Below, piece by piece: positions 1 through 6,727 of a DNA stretch of 15,339 nucleotides. This DNA comes from Flavobacterium sp. (lineage in GTDB: Bacteria > Bacteroidota > Bacteroidia > Flavobacteriales > Flavobacteriaceae), in assembly GCF_030146175.1 (NCBI RefSeq), contig NZ_JASLCE010000157.1, forward strand, positions 1 through 15,339. The letters are read 5' to 3'. The translations under genes were made by a program, and so were the position numbers. Under the pieces are notes generated by a model. It saw only the letters and a program-made list of their open reading frames with translations, made no database searches and was not told the origin of the DNA. The stretch's first letter is position 1, and each line of letters opens with the position of its first letter.

Positions 1-758
1 GATGTGAAAGTGCCCGATTACAGGTAGATGTTATTGTAAATGTAACAGCACAACCAACAGCAGTGGCGCAATCGTTCTGTAGCGGTGCAACAGTAGCCAA
101 TCTTGTTGCTACGGGAACCGGAATTCAGTGGTATGATCAATCAACAGGCGGTACTGCTTTGGCGACTACAGTTGCTTTGGCAACAGGTACCTATTATGTA
201 ACACAAACTGTTGGCGGATGTGAAAGTACACGATTAGCAGTAGCGGTTACGATCAATGTAGTAGGTGCGCCAACAGGAGCAGCCACGCAAGTTATCGCGG
301 TAAACACACCAGCTGAAGCTACTATCGCCAGTATTGTAGTAACCGGAACCAATGTGATCTGGTATCCTACTTCGGCAGATGCTATGGCGGGAACCAATGC
401 ATTGGCAGTGGGAACTCAATTGGTAAGCGGAACAACCTACTATGCGATGCAAACCGTAGGGGGATGTACGAGTACTGCTCCATTAGCGGTAACCGTAACG
501 GTAACTTTAGATACATCGTCATTCGACAAAGCGGCGTTAAAATACTATCCTAACCCGGTAGCGGACATTATCACGATTAGCTACTCAGAGCCAATCAGTA
601 ATGTTACGATCTACAATATGTTAGGACAGAAAGTGATTGTTAAAAACAGTACGGAAACAATGACTACGATCGATATGAGCGACCTGGCAGCAGGAGCTTA
701 TATTGCCCATGTAAAATCGGGCGATGCGATGCAGGAGATCCGTATCATTAAGAAATAA
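1..758 (+). CDS. 3' end of large T9SS type A secreted protein with Ig-like repeats
   Basis: The reading frame is open from the window edge (first full codon at 3, Cys), so this is the C-terminal 251 residues of a longer protein. The GTG at 63 lies inside a repeat and is not a start. What is visible: the end of one Ig-like repeat (GGCES-type ending), a full repeat of about 80 residues (about 63-260) with the WY...GTYYVTQTVGGCES pattern, and a second, divergent repeat (about 261-510) ending YYAMQTVGGC. The last ~75 residues are a T9SS type A sorting domain: KYYPNPV, IYNMLGQKV, DMSDLAAGAYI and a final RIIKK. Such domains direct export across the outer membrane and are removed when cargo is anchored. 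The last repeat and sorting domain are paralogous to the ends of the next two genes. It is likely an adhesin or surface protein; the rest lies outside the window. Confidence 0.93.
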   Translation, partial: CESARLQVDVIVNVTAQPTAVAQSFCSGATVANLVATGTGIQWYDQSTGGTALATTVALATGTYYVTQTVGGCESTRLAVAVTINVVGAPTGAATQVIAVNTPAEATIASIVVTGTNVIWYPTSADAMAGTNALAVGTQLVSGTTYYAMQTVGGCTSTAPLAVTVTVTLDTSSFDKAALKYYPNPVADIITISYSEPISNVTIYNMLGQKVIVKNSTETMTTIDMSDLAAGAYIAHVKSGDAMQEIRIIKK

Positions 759-783
759 CGCGTAAATTAACGTATTCGATATG

Positions 784-820
784 AAATCGCCCGGAGAGCA
801 ATCTCCGGGCGATTTTTTTT
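784..820 (+). terminator. Rho-independent terminator of the first gene
   Basis: A perfect 14-bp inverted repeat (784-797 with 802-815, core TCGCCCGGAGA) closes a GCAA loop, a GNRA-type tetraloop, and is followed by a T run at 813-820. It starts 26 bases after the stop codon of the first gene and separates it from the gene at 1012. Confidence 0.95.
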
Positions 821-947
821 GGAAATATTTATAAAATAAATTGTGAAATTACGATGTGATGCAATTTGATTTTAACTTTAAAAGGTTATACTGTTAAGAA
901 AATGAGAGGTTTTTATTTATTTCAGATTTTAAATTGTTAAAAAGCAT

Positions 948-975
948 TTGAAATCTTTTCAGTGTTATTATTTTG
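948..975 (+). promoter_or_regulatory. Candidate Bacteroidota-type promoter for the 1814-residue gene
   Basis: TTG at 948-950, a 17-base spacer and TTATTTTG at 968-975 resemble the Flavobacterium consensus TTG-N(17-23)-TANNTTTG with one mismatch in the -7 box. A start site a few bases downstream would leave a leader of about 30 bases before ATG 1012. Since a terminator lies at 784-820, a promoter is expected in this interval. The match is imperfect, so this is a candidate only. Confidence 0.4.
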
Positions 976-1011
976 TTAAATTAGCTGCCTGTAAAAACTA
1001 ATGACACTATT

Positions 1012-4000
1012 ATGAAAAACTCTACTTATTTAAGTGGGTTTCGATGGCGTAATGCATTGAAACTGCACTTTAAATTGAGTTGTTTGTTACTGATGGCATT
1101 GCTGGCGGGACACCAGGCAAGTGCACAAGGAGCACAAACAACGGTTTTAATTAACCCCAATGCCGAAGGCGGCTTTGAAAATGGAAGTACATTCGCCGCA
1201 AACGGATGGACTGCTGTAAATGCATCCCTTAACACCTGGAATGTAGGAACCGTTCCGGGATGGTTTACGGGTACTGGAGGTGCTTATGTTTCCAACGATT
1301 CGGGTACCACATGGGCCTATGGAAACGGAACGGCAAACCGTTCTCATTTCTACAGAGATGTTACGTTTCCCACTGGAGTATCCGTGGTAAACCTAAAATT
1401 CGACTGGAGAGGTAACGGTAACGACGGAAGCTACGACAACCTACAGGTGTATATTGTAGATACCAACGTTACTCCAACTACATCAGGGCCAACAGGTACC
1501 AATACGACTACTACCGGATGGACAAACTATACCGATGGTACTACAGGATACTATTTGTTAAGCCAGAATGGAACCGTAGCACCAACTACTACCACCAACA
1601 TTACGTTTAACCTTACTGCGGCACAACGTGCTTATGTAGACGGTAAGACCAAACGTTTGGTTTTTGTATGGAAAAATGACGGATCAGGAGGAACAAATCC
1701 ACCGGCTTCTGTAGATAATATTTCCTTAACCGCAACCGTACCAACGTGTTTAAAAGCATCGAACGTATTGATTTCGGCTATTACAACGACTTCAGCAACG
1801 CTTAACTGGACGGCTTCGGCATCGACTCCTAGTGGCGGATATGAATATGAAATCAGAACCAGTGGTGCTGCGGGAAGTGGTGCTACAGGACTAGCAAACA
1901 GCGGAGCAACAGCAGCAGGAGTAACTACTGCAGCGGTTACAGGATTGGCTACTTCAACGAATTTTTCAGTATATGTGCGTGCCAACTGTGGCGGAGGCGA
2001 TATGAGTGACTGGACAACTGCGGCTACTTTCCGAACCGGACATTGTGTGCCTTCGTCAACATCATCTGCAACCTACATCAACAGTTTTGTAACTACAGGT
2101 GGCGCTACGAATATTTCGAATACCGCTTCCGGATATACAACCGGAGGATATCAGGATAATTATGCTACGGCAACCGTTAGTCAATATGCTACGGGATCGA
2201 TCGGTTTTACAACTACCATTACAGGTGGAACTGTAGGAACTGCAATCTGGGTTGACTGGAATAACGATTTAGTATTCGATACTACCGAACGCGTATATGT
2301 TACGACAGCCTATGGAAACGGTCAGACGGGAAGTTTTGTAGTACCGGCAGGAACAGTACTTGGAGACTACAGAATGCGTGTACGTATTGACTACAACAAC
2401 ATTACTCCGGATCCATGTTCGAATACAAGTACAAGAACAGAAGCGGAAGATTACAAACTAACTGTAATTGCAGCACCATCATGTGTGCCACCTACAGCTG
2501 TTAGCGCTGTTGCCAACACGACTACAACGGCAACCGTAAACTGGACGGCATCGACTTCGACACCGGGAAGCGGATATGATATTTATTATGTTACAACCAA
2601 CACAGCGCCAACTGCCGGATCAACACCTACAGCAACTGCAGCAGCAGGAGCAGTAACGGCATCCCTTAGCGGATTAGCGCCTTCAACAACCTATTATGTT
2701 TGGGTACGTTCAAACTGTGGATCGGGAACGTATAGTACCTGGGCCGCAGCAGGATCGTTCTACACGGGATACTGTGTACCTTCGTCAACATCATCGGCTA
2801 CCTATATTAACAGTTTTGTAACCACGGGCGGTGCTACGAATATTTCGAACACAGCTTCGGGATATACCACCGGAGGGTATCAGGATAACTATGCTACGGC
2901 AGCAGTTAGTCATTACCCAACAGGAACGATCAACTTTGCCACTACAGTGACCGGAGGAACAGTTGGAACAGCGATCTGGGTTGACTGGAATAACAATTTA
3001 GTGTTCGAAACAAGCGAGCGCGTATATGCGACTACTGCTTATGGCGATGGTCAGACAGGAAGTTTTGTAGTACCGGCAGGAACAGCACTTGGAGACTACA
3101 GAATGCGTGTACGAATTGACTATAACAGTTCTACACCGGATGCATGTTCGAATGCGAATACAAGAACAGAAGCGGAAGATTACAAATTAACCGTAATTGC
3201 AGTACCATCGTGTTTACCGCCATCAGCAGTTACTGCTGTAGCAAACACAGCGGCAACAGCAACCGTAAACTGGACGGCATCAACGTCGGCACCGGCAAAC
3301 GGATATGATATTTATTATGTTACGACCAACACGGCACCAACAGCCGGATCAACACCTACTGCAACAGCAGCAGCAGGAGCTGTAACAGCATCCCTTAGCG
3401 GATTAGCGCCTTCAACAACCTATTATGTTTGGGTACGTTCAAACTGTGGTACAGGAAATACCAGTACTTGGGTAGCGGGAGGAACATTCTATACAGGATA
3501 CTGTGTACCTTCGTCTACATCATCGGCGACTTATATCAATAGTTTTACCACTACAGGTGGATCGACCAACATTTCGAATACAGCTTCGGGATACACTACG
3601 GGAGGATATCAGGATAACTATGCAACAGCAACGGTTGCACAATATCCAACAGGAACGATCAACTTTGCCACTACAGTGACCGGAGGAACAGTTGGAACGG
3701 CTATCTGGGTTGACTGGAATAACAATTTAGTATTCGAAACAAGTGAGCGCGTATATGCAACTACTGCTTATGGCGATGGTCAGACAGGAAGTTTTGTAGT
3801 GCCGGCTGGAACAGCATTAGGCGACTATAGAATGCGTGTACGAATTGACTATAACAATAGTACACCGGATGCTTGTGCGAGTGCGAATACAAGAACGGAA
3901 GCAGAAGATTATAAGTTAACAGTTGTGGCAATGCCTTCATGTATGCCTCCAACAGCAGTTGCAGCTACGGCTAACACAGCCTTTACAGCAACCGTAACAT

Positions 4001-6456
4001 GGACAGCTTCTGTATCGACACCAGCAAACGGATATGAAATTTATTATTCGGAAAACAATACAGCGCCAGGAGCAGGTGCAACACCTAATGCAACGGCTGC
4101 TGCAGGAGCAGTAACGGCACCATTAGCAGGATTAACACCATCAACGACATACTATGTTTGGGTACGTTCTAACTGTGGATCTGGAAACACCAGTGCCTGG
4201 ACGACTACAGCGGTAACCTTTACAACACCATGTAATCCACCGGTAATTTCGGCTACCACGCCAGCAAGTATTTGTGGACAAGGAACAGCTACTTTAAGCG
4301 CAACTGCCAATGAAGGAAATATTAGCTGGTATGCAGCACAAACAGGAGGAGCAGCGCTTGGAACAGGAGCTTCGTTTACAACACCTGTAATCACGGCAAC
4401 TACATCGTACTGGGTTGAATCCAGCAGAGTGAATGGAATTGTTGCAGTTGGACCGGTTTCACCAACCGCACAGGGCGGAACAATCGGAGTACAAACAACG
4501 GCATGGGAAAACAACTTCACTGTTTTAAAAAGTACTAAATTGACTTCAGTAGATATATTCCCGGTAACATCCGGACAAACTGGAGCGATCATTGTTCGTA
4601 GTTCAACAGGAACTGTAATTGCTACCTATCCGTATACTACAAACGTAGGCGGAGGTGCAACAGCACAAACCATTACGTTAAATCATGTTTTACAACCAGG
4701 AAACTACCAGTTGTATCCAACATTACCAACGGCTGGAGTAAGCCGTAATACAACAGGAGCCGTATATCCGTATACGTCTTCAGTAGCGAGAATCAATGGA
4801 AATGGTTATGATCCTGTTTATTTTATGGGAATGTATAACTGGAAATTCGAAGATTCTTGTACATCAGCAAGAACAGAAGTAATAGCAACTGTAACAACGC
4901 CACCGGCATTAACGTTAAGTACAGCTAGTACAGCTGTGGTTTGTAGCGGATCATCAAGTGCTGCGGTAACCGTTACAGCAGGTGCTTCAAGTTATGATAC
5001 CTATACATGGACACCGGCAACCGGAGTAACCGGAGATGTAACAAACGGATGGACATTTAACCCAACAGCTACGACAACTTATACTGTAAGAGCGTCAAAC
5101 TCTGTTAGCGGATGTAACATCGATGCTACAGTAGTGGTAAATATCAACCCGGCACCGGTAGTAAACGTTGCGGCAACACCGTCAACAATTTGTGAAGGAA
5201 CATCGGCTGCGCTTGTTGCAACAACAACAACATCAGCGCCAGGTACCATCACATTAGGAACTGGAACAACGTTAACCAGTGAAACGGCACAACCAACTGC
5301 ATTCTGTAACCGTTGGGCACAGTACTGGAACCAAACCGTATTTACTGCGGCAGAGTTAACAGCAGCAGGATTAAAACCAGGAAACATTACTTCGATCGCC
5401 TACAGAATTACAACATTAGGAAGCGGAACGAATGTAAATAACTTCACGGTTAGAATCGGAACAACAACAAATTCCGTATTAACAGGATTTACAACAACCG
5501 GATTAAACTTAGTTTACGGACCGGCAACCTATACGCATTCCGTAGGATTAAATACCATCACTTTTGCAACACCATATGTATGGGATGGAGTGTCTAACAT
5601 TATTGTAGACATCAGACAGGATGGAGCAGATTCAACCAATAATGCAATTACGTATTATACGGCTACGACTGATAATACTACGGTATCGGCTACAACAAGT
5701 ACAGTGTCATCGACAACAGTATTAGCAACAAGTAACCCAACACCAAGTTTATCTAAAAACAGATTAAACGTAGTATTCGGAGGACAGGTGGCTTCAACAG
5801 GAGCAGGTGACTTAAACTGGACATGGATGCCGGGTAACTTAACCGGAAGTTCGGTAACGGTAACACCGGCTACAACGACTACGTATACTGTTAGAGGAAC
5901 AAATCCAACAACAGGATGTTATACGGAATCGACTGTAACAGTAAATGTTAACCCGGTACCGGCTGCACCAACAGGAAATACAACGCAGGCGATTAGTGGA
6001 AACACTCCTGCTGATGTTACGATCGAAGATATCGTAGTGACTGGAACAGCAGTGGTATGGTATGCTACCGAAGCGGATGCTTTGGCGAATATCAATCCAA
6101 TCGCAGCAGGAACACAATTGGTTCAGGGAGCGACTTACTATGCTATGCAAACTGTAGGTGGATGTAGAAGTACAACGCCATTGGCAGTAACGGTAACATT
6201 AACGTTACGTTCAGCATCATTTGATATGGCAGGATTAAAATACTATCCAAACCCGGTAATCGATGTGTTTACGGTAACGTATACAAACGATATTACTTCG
6301 GTTGAGGTATTTAACCTGATTGGTCAACGTGTAATTGCGGTACAACCAAATGCTACAACAGCTTTAGTAGATATGAGTGCATTACCAACAGGAGCCTATA
6401 TCATGCAGATTAAAGCAAACGGACAATCACAGTCGGTAAAAGTGATTAAAAAATAA
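1012..6456 (+). CDS. Giant modular T9SS type A adhesin with three GEVED+FN3 units
   Basis: This 1814-residue protein is predicted to be secreted and cell-surface attached. ATG 1012 gives a long signal peptide (positive n-region, core LSCLLLMALLA, cleavage ASA|Q near residue 39). Order: N-terminal beta domain (about 40-245; FDWRGNGNDG, RLVFVWKND), FN3 (246-344), three GEVED+FN3 units of 243 residues (345-587, 588-830, 831-1073; GEVED signature TEAEDYKL, FN3 signature TYYVWVRSNCG), an Ig_7 domain from Cys1074 with an inserted beta domain (about 1139-1282), a PKD-like domain (about 1290-1383), a second PKD-like domain with another insert (about 1404-1600), an Ig-like repeat (about 1660-1740), and a type A sorting domain (KYYPNPV, FNLIGQRV, GAYIMQIK, VIKK end). 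Composition is very rich in Thr, Ala and Gly. Adhesion is inferred from the modules; no catalytic motif is visible. The ligand is unknown. Confidence 0.95.
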   Translation: MKNSTYLSGFRWRNALKLHFKLSCLLLMALLAGHQASAQGAQTTVLINPNAEGGFENGSTFAANGWTAVNASLNTWNVGTVPGWFTGTGGAYVSNDSGTTWAYGNGTANRSHFYRDVTFPTGVSVVNLKFDWRGNGNDGSYDNLQVYIVDTNVTPTTSGPTGTNTTTTGWTNYTDGTTGYYLLSQNGTVAPTTTTNITFNLTAAQRAYVDGKTKRLVFVWKNDGSGGTNPPASVDNISLTATVPTCLKASNVLISAITTTSATLNWTASASTPSGGYEYEIRTSGAAGSGATGLANSGATAAGVTTAAVTGLATSTNFSVYVRANCGGGDMSDWTTAATFRTGHCVPSSTSSATYINSFVTTGGATNISNTASGYTTGGYQDNYATATVSQYATGSIGFTTTITGGTVGTAIWVDWNNDLVFDTTERVYVTTAYGNGQTGSFVVPAGTVLGDYRMRVRIDYNNITPDPCSNTSTRTEAEDYKLTVIAAPSCVPPTAVSAVANTTTTATVNWTASTSTPGSGYDIYYVTTNTAPTAGSTPTATAAAGAVTASLSGLAPSTTYYVWVRSNCGSGTYSTWAAAGSFYTGYCVPSSTSSATYINSFVTTGGATNISNTASGYTTGGYQDNYATAAVSHYPTGTINFATTVTGGTVGTAIWVDWNNNLVFETSERVYATTAYGDGQTGSFVVPAGTALGDYRMRVRIDYNSSTPDACSNANTRTEAEDYKLTVIAVPSCLPPSAVTAVANTAATATVNWTASTSAPANGYDIYYVTTNTAPTAGSTPTATAAAGAVTASLSGLAPSTTYYVWVRSNCGTGNTSTWVAGGTFYTGYCVPSSTSSATYINSFTTTGGSTNISNTASGYTTGGYQDNYATATVAQYPTGTINFATTVTGGTVGTAIWVDWNNNLVFETSERVYATTAYGDGQTGSFVVPAGTALGDYRMRVRIDYNNSTPDACASANTRTEAEDYKLTVVAMPSCMPPTAVAATANTAFTATVTWTASVSTPANGYEIYYSENNTAPGAGATPNATAAAGAVTAPLAGLTPSTTYYVWVRSNCGSGNTSAWTTTAVTFTTPCNPPVISATTPASICGQGTATLSATANEGNISWYAAQTGGAALGTGASFTTPVITATTSYWVESSRVNGIVAVGPVSPTAQGGTIGVQTTAWENNFTVLKSTKLTSVDIFPVTSGQTGAIIVRSSTGTVIATYPYTTNVGGGATAQTITLNHVLQPGNYQLYPTLPTAGVSRNTTGAVYPYTSSVARINGNGYDPVYFMGMYNWKFEDSCTSARTEVIATVTTPPALTLSTASTAVVCSGSSSAAVTVTAGASSYDTYTWTPATGVTGDVTNGWTFNPTATTTYTVRASNSVSGCNIDATVVVNINPAPVVNVAATPSTICEGTSAALVATTTTSAPGTITLGTGTTLTSETAQPTAFCNRWAQYWNQTVFTAAELTAAGLKPGNITSIAYRITTLGSGTNVNNFTVRIGTTTNSVLTGFTTTGLNLVYGPATYTHSVGLNTITFATPYVWDGVSNIIVDIRQDGADSTNNAITYYTATTDNTTVSATTSTVSSTTVLATSNPTPSLSKNRLNVVFGGQVASTGAGDLNWTWMPGNLTGSSVTVTPATTTTYTVRGTNPTTGCYTESTVTVNVNPVPAAPTGNTTQAISGNTPADVTIEDIVVTGTAVVWYATEADALANINPIAAGTQLVQGATYYAMQTVGGCRSTTPLAVTVTLTLRSASFDMAGLKYYPNPVIDVFTVTYTNDITSVEVFNLIGQRVIAVQPNATTALVDMSALPTGAYIMQIKANGQSQSVKVIKK
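2044..2772 (+). repeat. GEVED+FN3 tandem unit R1 (729 bp)
   Basis: First of three head-to-tail units of exactly 729 bp, encoding residues 345-587. It starts CVPSSTSSATYINSF and contains a GEVED module (WVDWNND, TRTEAEDYKL) followed by FN3 from Cys491. Cysteines at 345, 469, 491 and 569 recur at equivalent places in R2 and R3. It is the most diverged of the three in the GEVED core (for example ITPDPCSN where R2 has STPDACSN), yet 2659-2720 is identical to R2. Confidence 0.92.
2773..3501 (+). repeat. GEVED+FN3 tandem unit R2 (729 bp)
   Basis: Second unit, residues 588-830, with no indel relative to R1 or R3. It is a mosaic. Positions 2917-2969 are identical over 53 bases to the same place in R3 (3646-3698). 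Positions 3388-3449 are identical over 62 bases to R1 (2659-2720), where R3 differs at several synonymous sites. Confidence 0.92.
3502..4230 (+). repeat. GEVED+FN3 tandem unit R3 (729 bp)
   Basis: Third unit, residues 831-1073, ending exactly where the Ig_7 module begins (Cys1074). Its GEVED half is closest to R2. Its FN3 half is the most diverged (YEIYYSENNTAPGAGATP; PLAGLTPSTTYYVWVRSNCG). Confidence 0.92.
4426..4857 (+). other. Beta domain inserted inside an Ig_7 module
   Basis: The Ig_7 module starts at Cys1074 (PASICGQGTATLSA, ISWYAAQTGG, TATTSYWVES) but its normal last strand (CTSARTEVIATVT) appears only about 145 residues later. The intervening residues, about 1139-1282, begin near VGPVSPTAQGG and end with YNWKFEDS. 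They contain SVDIFPVTSGQ and GNYQLYPTLP, and look like an independent beta-sandwich of a type seen in other Bacteroidota surface proteins. Boundaries are estimated from strand motifs. The same insert is present in the paralogue at 7934-8365. Confidence 0.6.
5221..5811 (+). other. Beta domain inserted inside a PKD-like module
   Basis: The PKD-like module opens with NVAATPSTICEGTSAALVAT (residues about 1386-1405), and its next expected strands (LNWTWMPGNLTGSSVTV, TTTTYTVRGTNPTTGC) resume only at about 1601. The insert of about 195 residues contains FCNRWAQYWNQTVFTAAEL, LKPGNITSIAYRITTLG, NFTVRIGTT and YVWDGVSNIIVDIRQDG. This resembles a recurrent Bacteroidota surface domain for which I cannot name a family. 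The same arrangement occurs in the paralogue at 8729-9316. Confidence 0.6.
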
Positions 6457-6479
6457 TTAATCTATTTTTAGTTATAGGG

Positions 6480-6508
6480 AAGGGCTGTCGTAATGACAGC
6501 CCTTTTTT
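6480..6508 (+). terminator. Rho-independent terminator of the 1814-residue gene
   Basis: AAGGGCTGTC (6480-6489) pairs perfectly with GACAGCCCTT (6495-6504) around the loop GTAAT, followed by six Ts at 6503-6508. It lies 24 bases after the stop codon. Confidence 0.94.
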
Positions 6509-6615
6509 ATTGGACTCCGGTTAAAAAACGGATGGTTTTATGGTTCTGATAAATGCTCTTTTGGAGATAACACGATGCGCTATAAAACAAACAATAAGTT
6601 AATATAATGCATATA

Positions 6616-6632
6616 GTGTTTTTATTTTGTTA
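6616..6632 (+). promoter_or_regulatory. Possible promoter-region element upstream of the 1078-residue gene
   Basis: The 17-mer GTGTTTTTATTTTGTTA matches 962-978, upstream of the paralogous gene, at 16 of 17 positions and contains the same TTATTTTG box. There is no TTG at the usual -33 spacing (only TTA 6599-6601), and the box is about 100 bases from ATG 6728, against 36 for the other copy. It could be a promoter with a long leader or a remnant of the duplication. I found no better box between 6509 and 6727. Confidence 0.25.
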
Positions 6633-6727
6633 TAATGTTCTTTTTTGTTTATTAAAACGATAAGTTTTTATGATAGATGATCAATATTTGCTTACATTGG
6701 TGCTAATAAACTGTTAATATTATATTT

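Noticed and set aside
63..65. GTG as the start of the first gene
   Set aside because: The frame is open upstream to the window edge and the upstream codons encode the end of another Ig-like repeat, so this is an internal Val.
2044..4230. Regular repeats as a CRISPR array or mobile element
   Set aside because: The 729-bp period, unbroken reading frame and GEVED/FN3 content show protein-coding module repeats. There are no spacers, terminal inverted repeats or transposase.
4152..4592. Long antisense open frame (146 codons), with similar ones at 1632-1985, 5079-5387, 10100-10468 and 10670-11113
   Set aside because: All lie opposite strongly supported secreted-protein genes. They arise because the Thr/Ala/Gly-rich, low-complexity coding sequence contains few antisense stops. 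None has a recognisable domain, leader or promoter.
5839..6150. Antisense frames at 5839-6150 and 9347-9658 that resemble each other
   Set aside because: They mirror the duplicated C-terminal modules of the two paralogues on the other strand. Their likeness is a by-product of that homology and their Cys/Ser/Arg-rich translations look non-coding.
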